A stretch of DNA of 46,369 nucleotides from Desulfovibrio sp. (GCA_031271265.1 JAISWB010000068.1:1-46369); one strand, 5' to 3'. Counted from the first letter of the stretch, positions 23,723 through 33,718 are shown. The notes: generated from the sequence alone by a model not told the origin. Program-made: numbers and translations.

Positions 23723-26664
23723 GCGACGAGAGAAAAAAAATTAAAGAACTGGCGGACGAACTCGGCGTCAACAGCAAGGATGTTCTGGCTGCGGCGAAGG
23801 ATCTGGGCATCCCGGCCAAGGTCGCGGGCAGCAGCGTCTCCGAGGCGGAAGCCGCGCGCCTGCGCAACAAGATTTCCCCGCCTCCGGAACCGGACAGGCA
23901 GGAAGTCAGGGTGCGCCGCCGTCCCCGCGCCGCCGAGGACGGGGCGGAGCGCCGTGCCGGGGATGATGCCGCGCCGGAAATGTCCCAGTCGCAGCCCCCG
24001 GTCGCTGAAGTGCCGGAAACGAAGCCCGAAACCGGAATGCCTCCTGCCGATGCCGGCGCTCAAGGCTCCGCCGATGCCGATGCCGATGCCGAAGCGAAAA
24101 CGTCCGCGCCGGCCGGTCCCCGTGCGGGAAAACGCGAGCGCAGGCGCGGCGGCGCCGGCAAAGAAACGCAGCGCGCCCGCGTCGTGTCCATGCCGGAGCG
24201 GGCCGCGACGCCCGGTCAGGCTGAGCAAGCCCCGGACCTTATCCCGGCCGGCGACGCTCCGGCCGCGCCGGAGCCCGCACCCGCGATGCCGGAGATCTCC
24301 GCCGCTCCGGAGATTGCCTCCGCAACGCCGGAAATCCCCGCCGCGCCGCAACGCGAAGAACGCAAAAGGACCGCGCCCGCACGGTCGGCCGCTTTTTCCG
24401 CCGAACCGGAACGCCACGCCGATGGTCGGGCCATGTCCTCGGCGCCGGTTCTTGGCGTGCGCATCGACGCCGACGGCACCCGCGGGGACAATGCGGGAGC
24501 TGCCGGAGTACGCGTCATTTCCCGCCCCGATGTCGCAAAGACGCCCGGCGCCGCTCCCGGCGCGGGTCGTCTCAGGCCGACGCCGGGAGCGCGCCGGACA
24601 GGGCCGGGCACCCGTCCCGGAGCACCCGACCGCCCCGGCAGGCCGGATCGTCCCGGGCAACGCCCCGGAGCCGCCCGCGCGGGCGGCGCCGGGGCGGCAA
24701 AGGGCGCACCGCTCCTGCCGCCGCAGGAAGGCGAACAATCCCGCAGAAACCGCGGCAAAGGCCGCAGAACCGTCGAGTTCGCGGAACGCGGCCGGCCTGT
24801 GGACGACGACCATATCTGGAGCAGGAGCATCCCGCGCCGCAAGGCGCGCAAAAGCAAGGAGGCCGCTCCCCTGGGCGGCACACAGCCGGTCAAGGCCGTC
24901 AAACGCAAGATCCGGGTGGACGAATTCATCCGCGTTTCGGATCTCGCCCACCAGATGGGGCTCAAGTCCGGCGAGATCCTCAGGGTGCTCTTCGGCCTCG
25001 GCGTCATGGCCACCATCAACCAGAGCCTGGATATCGACACAGCGGTCCTGGTCGCCGGCGAATTCGGCTATGAAATTGAAAAAACAGGCTTTTCCGAGCA
25101 GGAGATCATCGACGCCCAGCAGGGACATTTTGAAGACAACAGCGAGGATTACGTTGTGCGTCCCCCGGTGGTTACCATCATGGGCCACGTGGATCACGGC
25201 AAAACCTCGCTTCTGGACGCCGTGCGCAAGTCTTCGGTGGCCTCGGGCGAAGCCGGCGGCATTACCCAGCACATCGGCGCGTACCACGTCAGGACCAAGA
25301 AGGGCGAAATCGTTTTTCTGGATACGCCGGGACACGAAGCCTTTACCGCCATGCGGGCGCGCGGCGCGGAGGTCACGGATATCGTCGTGCTCGTGGTGGC
25401 CGCGGACGACGGGGTTATGGAGCAGACCCGCGAAGCGGTCAACCATGCCCGCGCGGCCGGGGTGCCGATCATGGTGGCCGTGAACAAAATGGACAAGCCG
25501 GGCGCCGACACCGACCGTGTGAAACGTGAACTCGCCGAACTCGGGCTGGTTTCGGAAGAATGGGGCGGCGAAACGACATTCAGCTATGTGTCCGCCAAAA
25601 CGCGCCAGGGGCTCGACGAGTTGCTGGAACTGCTGGCCCTGCAGGCGGAAATTCTGGAACTCAAGGCCAACCCCAAGCGCCCGGCGCTGGGGCATATCGT
25701 GGAAGCGCGGCTGGACAAGGGCAGAGGCGCGCTCGGCACCGTGCTCATCCAGCAGGGGGCGCTGAAGCTCGGGGACACCTTCATCTGCGGGGTGCATTCC
25801 GGGCGCGTGCGCGCCATGTTCAACGATCAGGGCAAGAAGGTCAAGGAGGCGGGTCCGTCCATGCCCGTGGAAGTCCAGGGGTTTGAAGGCGTACCTGAAG
25901 CGGGCGAGGAATTCATCGTCATCACGGACGAAAAGTCGGCCCGGCGCATCGCCGAATCCCGCGCCCTCAAGCAGCGGGACCGCGAACTGGCCAGAGAATC
26001 CAGGGTGACCCTGGAAACCTTCCTGGCCCGCAAGGCCGGCGATACGGAAGCCCGCGTACTCAGTCTGGTCATCAAGGCCGACGTGCAGGGTTCGCTGGAA
26101 GCCATCGGCGACGCCCTGCTCAAGCTGTCCACGGACAAGGTGCGTATCGGCATCATTCACGGCGGCACGGGAGCGGTGTCGGAATCCGACGTGCTCCTGG
26201 CCTCGGCCTCGGAGGCCATCATCATCGGGTTCAACGTGCGTCCTTCGTCCAAGGCCAGGGAACTGGCCGAGCAGGAGAAGGTCGACATCCGCTTCTACGA
26301 CATCATCTACAAGCTTGTGGAAGACGTGCGCGGGGCCATGGAGGGCATGCTGGCCCCGGTCGAGCGCGAGGTCTTCCTGGGGACGGCCGAGGTGCGGGAA
26401 CTCTTTACGGTGCCCAAGATCGGCGTCATTGCCGGATGCCTCGTGGCGGACGGCAAGATCGTGCGCAACGCCGGCCTGCGTCTGTTGCGCGACGGCGTGG
26501 TCGTGCACAACGGCAAGGTTTCCTCGTTGCGCCGTTTCAAGGACGACGTGCGCGAAGTGGTCAAGGGCTACGAATGCGGCATAGGCATCGACAACTTCAA
26601 TGATCTCAAGGTCGGCGACGTCATTGAAACCTTTGAAACGGTCGAGGAGGCGGCGACCCTGTAA
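23719..26664 (+). CDS. infB: Translation initiation factor IF-2
   Basis: This 981-residue GTPase recruits fMet-tRNA to the 30S subunit. An IF2_N domain (1-55) and a long Ala/Pro/Arg-rich linker (about 60-385) precede a second IF2_N-like domain (about 395-455, [19 protein letters not shown]). The G domain has [10 protein letters not shown] (G1, about 488), [12 protein letters not shown] (G2), DTPGHEAF (G3), NKMDKPG (G4) and SAKTRQG (G5). Domains II-IV follow to a normal C-terminus. ATG 23719 overlaps the ylxR stop with AGAGG upstream. The linker coding has very high GC, which produces long spurious antisense frames. Confidence 0.95.
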   Translation: MSDERKKIKELADELGVNSKDVLAAAKDLGIPAKVAGSSVSEAEAARLRNKISPPPEPDRQEVRVRRRPRAAEDGAERRAGDDAAPEMSQSQPPVAEVPETKPETGMPPADAGAQGSADADADAEAKTSAPAGPRAGKRERRRGGAGKETQRARVVSMPERAATPGQAEQAPDLIPAGDAPAAPEPAPAMPEISAAPEIASATPEIPAAPQREERKRTAPARSAAFSAEPERHADGRAMSSAPVLGVRIDADGTRGDNAGAAGVRVISRPDVAKTPGAAPGAGRLRPTPGARRTGPGTRPGAPDRPGRPDRPGQRPGAARAGGAGAAKGAPLLPPQEGEQSRRNRGKGRRTVEFAERGRPVDDDHIWSRSIPRRKARKSKEAAPLGGTQPVKAVKRKIRVDEFIRVSDLAHQMGLKSGEILRVLFGLGVMATINQSLDIDTAVLVAGEFGYEIEKTGFSEQEIIDAQQGHFEDNSEDYVVRPPVVTIMGHVDHGKTSLLDAVRKSSVASGEAGGITQHIGAYHVRTKKGEIVFLDTPGHEAFTAMRARGAEVTDIVVLVVAADDGVMEQTREAVNHARAAGVPIMVAVNKMDKPGADTDRVKRELAELGLVSEEWGGETTFSYVSAKTRQGLDELLELLALQAEILELKANPKRPALGHIVEARLDKGRGALGTVLIQQGALKLGDTFICGVHSGRVRAMFNDQGKKVKEAGPSMPVEVQGFEGVPEAGEEFIVITDEKSARRIAESRALKQRDRELARESRVTLETFLARKAGDTEARVLSLVIKADVQGSLEAIGDALLKLSTDKVRIGIIHGGTGAVSESDVLLASASEAIIIGFNVRPSSKARELAEQEKVDIRFYDIIYKLVEDVRGAMEGMLAPVEREVFLGTAEVRELFTVPKIGVIAGCLVADGKIVRNAGLRLLRDGVVVHNGKVSSLRRFKDDVREVVKGYECGIGIDNFNDLKVGDVIETFETVEEAATL

Positions 26665-26665
26665 A

Positions 26666-26690
26666 CGGTCCGGGGGCGAAGGCCCCGCCT
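26666..26690 (+). repeat. GC hairpin between infB and ylxP
   Basis: GGGGC-GAAG-GCCCC (about 26673-26687) forms a stable hairpin. On the minus strand it reads GGGGCCTTCGCCCCCGGACC, close to the central part of repeat family 1, so it may be a third, truncated copy. Confidence 0.4.
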
Positions 26691-26752
26691 CCCGCGCCGT
26701 GCGAGGATTGAAACATGCCGGATGCCCTTTAAACGCGCCGGCCTGGGGATGT

Positions 26753-27049
26753 ATGATTATAGGCATACTCGGCGTGGAGTTCCTCCTGCACGGCAACGAA
26801 AGCCTGAAAGACAAGCGGCGTGTGGCTTTGAGCCTCAAGCGCAAGGTCCGCAACCGCTTCAACGTGAGCGTTGCCGAGGTGGACAGCGAAAACGACAGAG
26901 ATCGTCTGCGTCTGGCCTTTGTGTCCGTCGGCAACGACAAGCGGCACATGGAAAGCCGCATGACCAAGTGCCTGTCCATGATTGAAGCCGTGTGTCCGGA
27001 GGAAATGGTCTACAGCGAACTTGTCGTCCAGGGGGAAGACATGCCCTGA
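26753..27049 (+). CDS. ylxP: YlxP/DUF503 family protein
   Basis: This 98-residue protein begins MIIGILGVEFLLHGNESLKD and continues KRRVALSLKRKVRNRFNVSVAEVDSEND-like sequence, the complete DUF503 (YlxP) domain. The family is of unknown molecular function and is regularly found between infB and rbfA. ATG 26753 has GGGGA upstream. Here rbfA does not follow; nrnA does, after 96 bp. Confidence 0.88.
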   Translation: MIIGILGVEFLLHGNESLKDKRRVALSLKRKVRNRFNVSVAEVDSENDRDRLRLAFVSVGNDKRHMESRMTKCLSMIEAVCPEEMVYSELVVQGEDMP

Positions 27050-27145
27050 GCGGCATTGTCGCGGCACGGCAAACTATCAACGCCGGGCGATCCTGAGGCG
27101 AAAGCATACACGACTTTTCGCTCCCGGTACAATTCGGAATTACAC

Positions 27146-28156
27146 ATGCACAGCGTTTTTGCTTTTCTGGAACAGGCCTTCAAGGAAGCCCGGCGGATAC
27201 TGATCGCCGCGCATGTCGGGCCGGACGGCGATGCCGTCGGCTCGGCGGCGGCGTTGGCTCATATTGCCCTGCACTTCGGGCTTGATACGCGTATTCTGCT
27301 GGATTCAGGCGGACGCGGCGTCCGGCAGGCGACGATCCTGCCCGCGCCCGCGGTATCCTGTTGCGCCGGCCTTGCGGGTTTTGTGCCCGATCTGGTGATA
27401 TTTGCCGACTGCGGGGACGCGGCCAGAGCGGGCGCGGAGATGCAGGCGCTGATCGAGAGCGGGGTGTTCCCCGGCACGGAAGGAGCTCGTCCGCGGATTG
27501 TCGACATGGACCACCATGCCGACAATCCGGGTTACGGGCACATCAATCTGGTATGCCCGGAATGCGCGGCCACGGCGGAACTGGTCGGACGCTTCGCCGA
27601 ATACCTTGGTCTGCCCCTCGCGGGCGGTATGGGCGAGGCTGTTTACCTCGGACTGGTCTCGGATACCGGCAATTTCACCTTTTCCAACACCAGCGCCGAC
27701 AGCCTGAGCATGGCCGCGCGCATCGTGGCCGCGGGCCTGGATGTGGCCGATTTCACGCGCCGCACGGAAAATAACTGGTCCCCGGCGCGCATGCGTCTCT
27801 GGGGCAAGCTGATGAGCAGCGTTACGTTGCATGCAGGCGGCGCGGTATCCTGTTGTCTGGTCCGCAAGGCCTGGCTGGACAAGGCGGGATTGAGCGCCGA
27901 CGACCTGGAAGGCTTTTCCTCCCGGCTCCGTTGCCTGCAAGGCGTGCGTGTCGGCCTTTTCGTGCGCGAGGACGCGGAAGGCAAGTGCAGGGTAAGCCTG
28001 CGTTCCGTGGGCGACGTCGACGTGCGCGTCGTGGCCGCCCGGTTCGGCGGGGGAGGGCACCCTTCCGCCGCCGGGGCGACCCTGGCCCTCGACCCCGACG
28101 CCGCGATGCGCGTCATGCTTGAAGCACTTGAAGCCGGGTTGCGGAGTGAAACTTAG
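27146..28156 (+). CDS. nrnA: DHH/DHHA1 phosphoesterase (NrnA-like nanoRNase)
   Basis: This 336-residue bifunctional oligoribonuclease/pAp phosphatase type protein degrades very short RNAs and pAp. The DHH domain has AHVGPDGDAVGS (motif I), FADCGD (motif II), DMDHHADN (DHH motif) and LVSDTGNFTFSN (motif IV). The DHHA1 domain ends in FGGGGHPSAAGATL. All metal-binding motifs are intact. ATG 27146 has GGAA 9 bp upstream; the frame extends to 27056 without a site. It is normally in the nusA-infB operon after rbfA and before truB; here both are missing and an accessory patch follows. Confidence 0.92.
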   Translation: MHSVFAFLEQAFKEARRILIAAHVGPDGDAVGSAAALAHIALHFGLDTRILLDSGGRGVRQATILPAPAVSCCAGLAGFVPDLVIFADCGDAARAGAEMQALIESGVFPGTEGARPRIVDMDHHADNPGYGHINLVCPECAATAELVGRFAEYLGLPLAGGMGEAVYLGLVSDTGNFTFSNTSADSLSMAARIVAAGLDVADFTRRTENNWSPARMRLWGKLMSSVTLHAGGAVSCCLVRKAWLDKAGLSADDLEGFSSRLRCLQGVRVGLFVREDAEGKCRVSLRSVGDVDVRVVAARFGGGGHPSAAGATLALDPDAAMRVMLEALEAGLRSET

Positions 28157-28294
28157 GAAACGGGGTTAGTAGAGCCCAGGGAAGTGGCGTATGGGCAGCC
28201 CCGAAGCATGAGGCACGGGGATTGCCGAAGGCGACCAGCGTATCCATCCTTCAGCGTGCGAAAAAAACTCTATCCACAAGGAGGAACGGCGGTC
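28157..28294 (+). other. Intergenic segment with a strong dyad, possible mobile remnant
   Basis: About 140 bp after nrnA contain GGCA-G-CCCCG (28194-28203) pairing with CGGGG-AT-TGCC (28216-28226) around an AGCATGAGGCA-type loop. An AAGGAGG ribosome binding site follows at about 28279-28285. The sequence has the feel of a structured RNA or a mobile-element end but I cannot assign it. Confidence 0.3.
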
Positions 28295-28618
28295 ATGGAC
28301 AGGATAAACATGTTGGAACGGCTGCGCAACAGGATTGTCGACGCCGAGCCTGATTTGCTGCGTTGCGCAATCCAGGAGTTCCGGTTCAAGCGGGGATCAT
28401 TTGCTTTTTTTCTCGGGAGGTTCGGTAAGAGTTCGCCAAATATCGTCCAAGTGGAAAGGATTAAGGACGTCGATGCCCCGAATGGTAAACCGGCGTTCGA
28501 TGTTGCAAAGCACCGCGCCGGGCATGACGCCTTTGACGCCCAACGCCTGAAACCGCTCAAGCTGTTTGATGAAAGCAGTGGAAAAGGTTACGGCGGACTT
28601 GATCTCAATCGGTATTAG
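28295..28618 (+). pseudogene. Possible transposase fragment with strong RBS
   Basis: ATG 28295 follows AAGGAGG and reads MDRINMLERLRNRIVDAEPD, then LLRCAIQEF. From 28397 on the frame is only the antisense of the ATPase gene, so real coding is likely limited to the first 34 codons. The start loosely resembles N-termini of IS256-type transposases (acidic helix with DLLR), which would make it a remnant cut by the ATPase gene's arrival. The identification is weak. Confidence 0.25.
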
Positions 28619-29590
28619 TACGCCTTGCTCACGGATGAGTAAATCAACCTCATTGCCGCGGGAATCCCGAAAGAAATAGACCTCCGGCCTGATTCCGCGG
28701 TTCAGGGCACCTTTCAGGATATCAATGATCACCAGGTTTTCGTAGAGGTTTCCGCGCAAAGGGTCACGCTCGGCCTGTCCGGACGTGTGGATGCCGAGCA
28801 GAAAGGCGGCAAGCCCGACATCGGTGAAATATATTTTGGGCGCCTTGATCAGCCGTTTTTGCACGTTCGCAAAAAACGGAGACAGTTCAAAAACTACATA
28901 GGACGCCTTCAGAACGGAGATCCAATTTCTGACGGTTGCGGCAGAGGCGCCCACATCATTGCCCAGGGAGGCAAGATTGACGACTTGACCCACTCTCCCG
29001 GCCAGGAGAATCAAAAATTTTTGAAACAGCGATAGATCGCGCAGACGAATCAGGGAGCGTACATCCCGCTCGACATACGTTTGCAGGTAGTTGTTGAAAA
29101 AACGGCGGGATTCCAGCCCTTCCTCATGAAGCCTTGGGAAAAAGCCGCGACAAATCAAATCAAAGGGGTCATACGCCGAAACGTAGGACCGCAGCTCCCG
29201 GAGCGAAAAAGGCCACAGGGACAGCATGGCTGTTCGTCCCGCCAGTGATTGGCTGATCGCTTCGTGCAACAGAGGTTGATGACTTCCGGTCAGGATAAAC
29301 CGCCCGCGCTGCACGCTGCCGTCAACCATACCCTGGATGTAAGAAAGCAGTAACGGTAGTCGCTGAATCTCGTCAAGGATTCCGCCGGCTTTCATCCGCG
29401 CGAGAAAGCTCCGTGGGTCAGCCTCCGCCGCCATGTGAACATCCGGATCTTCCAGAGAAAAATACTGCTTGTCGGGAAACGTCATCCGGGCCAGCGTGGT
29501 CTTCCCTGATTGGCGTGGCCCGAGTATGGTCACCACAGGATATTCCGACGCGGCGCGAAGCAACTCTGCAGTAATATTTCGGGTAATCAT
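28397..29590 (-). CDS. AAA+ ATPase with DUF4143 domain
   Basis: The product has 397 residues. An AAA_14 ATPase domain (about 1-150) has Walker A GPRQSGKTT and Walker B AGGILDEIQRLP, then FILTGSH. The C-terminal DUF4143 domain (about 190-360) contains a PD-(D/E)XK-like stretch, EVDLLI...LIPIEIKSA. The family is widespread, often in accessory regions and linked by some to toxin-antitoxin or defence functions, but the role is unknown. ATG 29590 is chosen; a GTG at 29644 in frame is an alternative. It is transcribed away from the CRISPR array through a shared AT-rich region. Confidence 0.9.
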   Translation of the reverse strand: MITRNITAELLRAASEYPVVTILGPRQSGKTTLARMTFPDKQYFSLEDPDVHMAAEADPRSFLARMKAGGILDEIQRLPLLLSYIQGMVDGSVQRGRFILTGSHQPLLHEAISQSLAGRTAMLSLWPFSLRELRSYVSAYDPFDLICRGFFPRLHEEGLESRRFFNNYLQTYVERDVRSLIRLRDLSLFQKFLILLAGRVGQVVNLASLGNDVGASAATVRNWISVLKASYVVFELSPFFANVQKRLIKAPKIYFTDVGLAAFLLGIHTSGQAERDPLRGNLYENLVIIDILKGALNRGIRPEVYFFRDSRGNEVDLLIREQGVLIPIEIKSAVTFSTAFIKQLERFQALGVKGVMPGAVLCNIERRFTIRGIDVLNPFHLDDIWRTLTEPPEKKSK

Positions 29591-29704
29591 GATCGGAGCA
29601 TACAGGTTTTGGTGCAAAAAGAAAGTTAAATTTTTGATTTGCACAAATTTTTATAAAAGCCGGACGCTTCCATATAGCGAGTCCGGAATATGCAGAGGAA
29701 TACG
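29591..29704 (+). promoter_or_regulatory. AT-rich region between the ATPase gene and the CRISPR array (leader candidate)
   Basis: About 110 bp are clearly AT-rich (for example AAATTTTTGATTTGC) in a GC-rich setting, and lie 5' of the repeats in the orientation usual for type I-E arrays. They could be the array leader and also carry the leftward promoter of the ATPase. CCGGAC (29660-29665) and GTCCGG (29681-29686) form an inverted repeat. Confidence 0.4.
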
Positions 29705-29915
29705 CCGTGTAGGAGCAAGTGGGGGTGTTCCCGGCCCCTGACCGCCTGCGGAGGCATCGGGTATGTATTCCCCACGGGCGGTGGGGGTGTTTCCATATCC
29801 GGATAGTCTGACTCGAAGCGCGCAATGTATTCCCCACGGGTGTGGGGGTGTTTCCTCCGCAAACTTTTGCATCCGGGTGCAAAACGCGTATTCCCCACGG
29901 GCGTGGGGGTGTTTT
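29705..29915 (+). CRISPR. Type I-E-like CRISPR mini-array: three repeats plus one degenerate, 33-nt spacers
   Basis: Repeats of 28-29 nt start GTATTCCCCACGGG and end TGGGGGTGTTT. They lie at 29765-29793, 29827-29854 and 29888-29915. A fourth, about 61 bp earlier (29705-29732), keeps only the 3' half. The two spacers (29794-29826, 29855-29887) are both 33 nt. The palindrome CCCCAC/GTGGGG and GTATTCC start match type I-E repeats. Spacer 2 contains TTTTGCA-TCCGGG-TGCAAAA, a hairpin. No cas gene adjoins; the only cas gene seen is cas3 27 kb away. Short PHTRGEYI-like peptides read from the minus strand are translation artefacts of the repeats. Confidence 0.88.
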
Positions 29916-30024
29916 TTTGCGCCGTATGCGCCGTTCAGATGACGAAGGCGACTGCACGGACGAACCTGTCGACAAAAAACATGAATGACGTTGTAGGACA
30001 GTCCGGCTTGATAACTTCTTTCAA

Positions 30025-31167
30025 TTACTCATGATGAGCAAAAGAGTGGAACCCCGCCACGCGGCACACGGTATCGCGCCGGGCCAGGCGCAGATCCTCG
30101 CGCACCATGTCGGCGGCCAGTTGCTCTACGCCGGTCTTCGGTTTCCAGCCCAGCTTGCGCGCGGCAAGCGAAGGGTCGCCCAGCAGGGTTTCAACTTCCG
30201 TCGGGCGGAAATAACGCGGGTCCACGCGCACGACCACGTCCCCGACGTTCAGGGCGCCGTGCAGTTCCGCGCCCGCCGCTGCCGCGCTTTTATCCTTGTC
30301 CAGGGTCTCCAGCCTGCCGACTTCGTCAAGACCTTTCCCTTCAAATACGAGGCTCATGCCCAGTTCCGCCGCCGCCAGACGCACAAAATCGCGCACGGAC
30401 ATCTGCCGGCCCGTGGCAATGACGAAATCCTCGGGCTTGTCCTGCTGCAGCATGAGCCACTGCATTTCCACATAGTCTCCGGCATGCCCCCAGTCGCGCA
30501 GGGCATTGAGGTTGCCGAGCATCAGCACCTTGTCCAGGCCCAGGAACATGCGGGCCAGACCCCTTGTTATCTTGCGCGTGACGAAGGTTTCTCCGCGCAT
30601 GGGCGACTCGTGGTTGAACAGTATGCCGTTGCAGGCGTAGATGCCGTAAGCTTCACGATAATTTACCGTTATCCAGTAGGCGTACAGTTTGGCGCAGGCG
30701 TACGGCGAGCGCGGGTAAAAGGGCGTGCTTTCGCTTTGCGGAATCTCACGCGCCAGTCCGTACAATTCTGAGGTGGACGCCTGATAAAAGCGGACTTTAT
30801 CCTCCATTTTCAGGATACGGACGGCTTCGAGCAGGCGCAGGGGACCGAGGGCGTCCACGTTGGCCGTGTACTCCGGCGAATCGAAGGACACTTTGACGTG
30901 GCTTTGCGCGGCCAGGTTGTAGATTTCGTCCGGCTGCGACTCGGCCGTGATGCGTATCAGGTTGGCCGAGTCGGTCATGTCGCCGTAATGCAGGATGAAG
31001 CGGCGGTTCTGTTCGTGCGGATCCTGGTACAGGTGGTCGATGCGGTCCGTGTTGAACAGGGAGGAACGCCGCTTGACGCCGTGCACCTCATACCCCTTGT
31101 TCAGCAGAAATTCAGCCAGGTAGGCGCCGTCCTGCCCGGTCACGCCGGTAATCAGAGCGCGTTTCAT
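30025..31167 (-). CDS. gmd: GDP-mannose 4,6-dehydratase
   Basis: This 380-residue extended SDR converts GDP-mannose to GDP-4-keto-6-deoxymannose, a precursor of fucose, rhamnose or perosamine in surface glycans. It has the NADP-binding [30 protein letters not shown], the catalytic TSELYG and [10 protein letters not shown] (YxxxK), and [16 protein letters not shown], all diagnostic of GMD. ATG 31167 has AAGGAACG upstream. It follows fliW by 10 bp on the same strand, so it lies at the end of the flagellar transcription unit; a role in glycan or flagellin decoration is possible but not shown. Confidence 0.95.
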   Translation of the reverse strand: MKRALITGVTGQDGAYLAEFLLNKGYEVHGVKRRSSLFNTDRIDHLYQDPHEQNRRFILHYGDMTDSANLIRITAESQPDEIYNLAAQSHVKVSFDSPEYTANVDALGPLRLLEAVRILKMEDKVRFYQASTSELYGLAREIPQSESTPFYPRSPYACAKLYAYWITVNYREAYGIYACNGILFNHESPMRGETFVTRKITRGLARMFLGLDKVLMLGNLNALRDWGHAGDYVEMQWLMLQQDKPEDFVIATGRQMSVRDFVRLAAAELGMSLVFEGKGLDEVGRLETLDKDKSAAAAGAELHGALNVGDVVVRVDPRYFRPTEVETLLGDPSLAARKLGWKPKTGVEQLAADMVREDLRLARRDTVCRVAGFHSFAHHE

Positions 31168-31177
31168 CAAGCGTTCC

Positions 31178-31729
31178 TTATTTTTCAGGGGGCTGTATTC
31201 TGGAACGGATACGGACCCTGAGAGGCCCGGCTCCCTCAAATTGAGGAACCTGCAGTCCGAGACGCAGGGTATGATTGACCAGTATGGGGCCCAGAAGGTT
31301 GAGTACGGCGTCCTCGGGTTTGCCGGGCGGTATGGAGGCCGTTACCAGCACGGCTATATCATCGACGTCTTTCGCCTGCAACAGTTCCTGTTCGGCATCG
31401 CCCACTGTCAGGCTGTACTCGGGGATAAACACATAAGGATCCGCGACCAGCAGCCCCAAGGTCGGCGTATCCATGCTCTGCAACAGGAGCAGAGGAGCGT
31501 TCTCCTGAATCTGCAGCAGGGTAAATTCGCGTTGCCCCTCAAAGCCTATCAGCCCGCAGGGAAAGACGATGACCTTGTCCGCAAACACTTCGCGCCGGCC
31601 CAGACGGGTTTCGATGCCTATGATTTCACCCGGTTCCGGGGCGTTGCTGCTTACTTCACTTGTTTTCACAGCACTACCGCTTACTTCCCCTGTTTCCACA
31701 GCGTTGCCGTTTACTTCACTCGTTTCCAT
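31178..31729 (-). CDS. fliW: Flagellar assembly factor FliW
   Basis: This 183-residue protein binds flagellin and the regulator CsrA, so that CsrA is freed when flagellin is secreted. The core has [45 protein letters not shown] and [17 protein letters not shown], the normal FliW pattern. The first 31 residues are extra: three copies of a ten-residue unit ([30 protein letters not shown]), coded by a triplication of the csrA-fliW junction. Each unit has an ATG or GTG that could start translation, so the true start may vary. It overlaps csrA by 19 bp. Confidence 0.93.
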   Translation of the reverse strand: METSEVNGNAVETGEVSGSAVKTSEVSSNAPEPGEIIGIETRLGRREVFADKVIVFPCGLIGFEGQREFTLLQIQENAPLLLLQSMDTPTLGLLVADPYVFIPEYSLTVGDAEQELLQAKDVDDIAVLVTASIPPGKPEDAVLNLLGPILVNHTLRLGLQVPQFEGAGPLRVRIRSRIQPPEK

Positions 31730-31740
31730 AGCGCTGCCGC
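31641..31740 (-). repeat. 30-bp unit x3 across the csrA/fliW junction
   Basis: Units 31641-31670, 31671-31700 and 31701-31730 are alike, with ten bases of a fourth to 31740. Unit 3 (31701-31730) contains the csrA stop (31711-31713) and the fliW ATG (31727-31729). The other units keep a TAA-type triplet in the csrA frame and a GTG in place of ATG, so the whole stop/start arrangement has been copied into the fliW N-terminus. Confidence 0.92.
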
Positions 31741-31944
31741 CGCCTTCAGGTCCTGTTCGGCGGCCATGACGGCCTGCCTGTTTTCTTCAAGAATGCGCGC
31801 GTAGACTTCTTCCCTGTACACGGCCGTGCCCTGCGGCACCTCAATGCCTATCTTCACCTGCCTGCCCTGTATGCCGAGCACGGTGATTTTGACATTCTCG
31901 CCTATGTGCAGGCTTTCGCCGGCGCGTCGTGTCAGGATCAGCAT
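31711..31944 (-). CDS. csrA: Carbon storage regulator CsrA
   Basis: This 77-residue RNA-binding homodimer blocks translation of target mRNAs such as flagellin. The core [20 protein letters not shown] and [21 protein letters not shown] is intact, including the Arg in VYREEVY. The last residues ALWKRVK lie in the tandem repeat shared with fliW. It lies 14 bp after flgL in the flagellar operon and overlaps fliW, which encodes its antagonist, the usual partner-switch pair. Confidence 0.96.
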   Translation of the reverse strand: MLILTRRAGESLHIGENVKITVLGIQGRQVKIGIEVPQGTAVYREEVYARILEENRQAVMAAEQDLKAAAALWKRVK

Positions 31945-31958
31945 CGGTCCGCCCTGTT

Positions 31959-33707
31959 TTACAGGAAGTTGACGAGGCCCAACTGCATAATCATGGAGGT
32001 GGATTTAAGGACGGCGTTATACGCCGTCTGCTGCTGCGCCAGCCTGACCTCAAGCTCAAGGAGATCCACGTCCTCTATCTGGCTCAGGCGGTCTTCCTCG
32101 CTGTAGCGGCGCATGATGATCGCGCTCTCCGTGGCGGCGAGGCGGTTTTCGCGCCCGCCGATTTCCGCGGCCTTGGCCAGAATGTGGTTCATCACATCAT
32201 TCAGGCTTTCGAGGGACTTTTGCACGCCGTCCTGGCTGTTGCACTCCAGGGCGCAGATCAGTTGGCCGATGCTCTCGAACATGTTAGGGATGCCGTCGTT
32301 GTAATAGGGATTTTCACTGCCCACAGGAATTGGACGGTCATTGTAGACATCTTCTCCGCTGACGACGTCGGGATATGGAGTGCCGGTATCCCAGGCTTTG
32401 ATCAGATCACCGGGGTAATTGTACAGGCCGCCGAACACGTCCTTGCCGACCATGTTCACGGTGATCCGCGACGCTTCACTTATCTGGAAATCCACATCCG
32501 CCCTGTGCGGATGGATGACGAACTGCATTCCTGCAACATTGTTGTCCAATGTAGGCGGAGTACCGGGAGTCGCAGTAGGCGCCGGGTCTAGAGTCAGGGA
32601 ACCCCCAGGTACCGGCAAAGTCATGGTAGGCGCAGTCAGGGGGGCGGTGGCGGAAATCCAGTTGTTGCCGTCGTCCACGCTGTAGGAGTAACGGATAAAA
32701 TTGAGAGGAAGAGTATCGTCTGTAGCCAGATAGGGATCAAGTCGTACCGCGACATCGCGGGCGAAATAGCCGTTGGCCGTGGATGTTACGGACGTTGCCC
32801 CATCCGGCATATATGTAGTGCTGACCTGCGTGTCGGTGTCGTCGCCCAGATAGACGGCGGACGGACGCACGCAGAACCAGGTGCCCTGGGCAAGGCTGCT
32901 CTGGTCGCTCAACGGATTTGCGCCTCCGGGCGGGTCATAATACGGCTCTACGGGCACATCGGCATCGGAAACATGCACCGATACCCCGCCGCCGCTGATC
33001 GTGCAGCCGGGCGAGGGAGGAGAATCAGGCAGCGCCTCTCCCGTCGGCGTACTATCCGCAAGACTCCACGTCTTGCCGCCGTCGGCGGTGTAATAGTATG
33101 TCGCCGTGCCCGCTGTGCCGCCCCCGCCCTTAACCGGCACAAAGGACACAACGCGGGACGGCAGCGCGCCGCCGTCCGGCGGCGAAGCCACAAGATCCAC
33201 ATAGCGGTAGTCGTCCATATTTTCGCCGTGTACGGAAACGCCAAGCGTTTCCGCATACGCCGATCCCGTGGTTTTGTGGCCTGCAAAGATATTGCTGCCC
33301 GCGAACTCGGTATTGGCCAGGCTGACCAGTTGCGACATAATCCCGCGCACCTGCTGAGCGATCTGCAGGCGATTCTCGGCCGTCACCGTGCTTGTGGCGG
33401 CCTGCATGGCTTTCTCCTTTATCTGGGTAAGCAGACTCTGCACGGAACCTTCGCCCGACCCCAGCACGGAGTCGGCCGTGGAAAGCCAGCCCGTGGCGGT
33501 TTTGATGTTTTCCTCGTAGAGGTCCAGCCTGCTCAAGGTTGCGCGGGAACTAAGCACCCGCCCCGCGCCCACAGGGTCGTCCGAAGGCTTGTTGATTTTT
33601 TTCTGGCTCGACGCCTGGATGTTGGAATCCATATAGTCGCTCAACGTCCGGTTCATGTCCCGGACAAAAGAGCCGTACATCATGCTCTGTGTTATGCGGA
33701 TGGCCAT
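31959..33707 (-). CDS. flgL: Flagellar hook-associated protein 3 (FlgL)
   Basis: This 582-residue protein forms the hook-filament junction with FlgK. The flagellin-like N-terminus reads [19 protein letters not shown], with [22 protein letters not shown] typical of FlgL. The C-terminal helix ends [20 protein letters not shown]. The long middle (about residues 150-480) is variable, surface exposed and makes the protein longer than the E. coli form of about 317 residues. ATG 33707 has AGAGGA upstream, immediately after the 24-bp repeats that separate it from flgK. Confidence 0.93.
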   Translation of the reverse strand: MAIRITQSMMYGSFVRDMNRTLSDYMDSNIQASSQKKINKPSDDPVGAGRVLSSRATLSRLDLYEENIKTATGWLSTADSVLGSGEGSVQSLLTQIKEKAMQAATSTVTAENRLQIAQQVRGIMSQLVSLANTEFAGSNIFAGHKTTGSAYAETLGVSVHGENMDDYRYVDLVASPPDGGALPSRVVSFVPVKGGGGTAGTATYYYTADGGKTWSLADSTPTGEALPDSPPSPGCTISGGGVSVHVSDADVPVEPYYDPPGGANPLSDQSSLAQGTWFCVRPSAVYLGDDTDTQVSTTYMPDGATSVTSTANGYFARDVAVRLDPYLATDDTLPLNFIRYSYSVDDGNNWISATAPLTAPTMTLPVPGGSLTLDPAPTATPGTPPTLDNNVAGMQFVIHPHRADVDFQISEASRITVNMVGKDVFGGLYNYPGDLIKAWDTGTPYPDVVSGEDVYNDRPIPVGSENPYYNDGIPNMFESIGQLICALECNSQDGVQKSLESLNDVMNHILAKAAEIGGRENRLAATESAIIMRRYSEEDRLSQIEDVDLLELEVRLAQQQTAYNAVLKSTSMIMQLGLVNFL

Positions 33708-33718
33708 ATGGATATCCT

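Noticed and set aside
23575-26979. 1134-codon antisense frame across infB
   Set aside because: Again a GC-rich shadow; IF-2 motifs are certain on the plus strand.
29418-29975. Minus-strand frames with PHTRGEYI and PWGIH-type peptides
   Set aside because: These are translated CRISPR repeats, a known annotation artefact.
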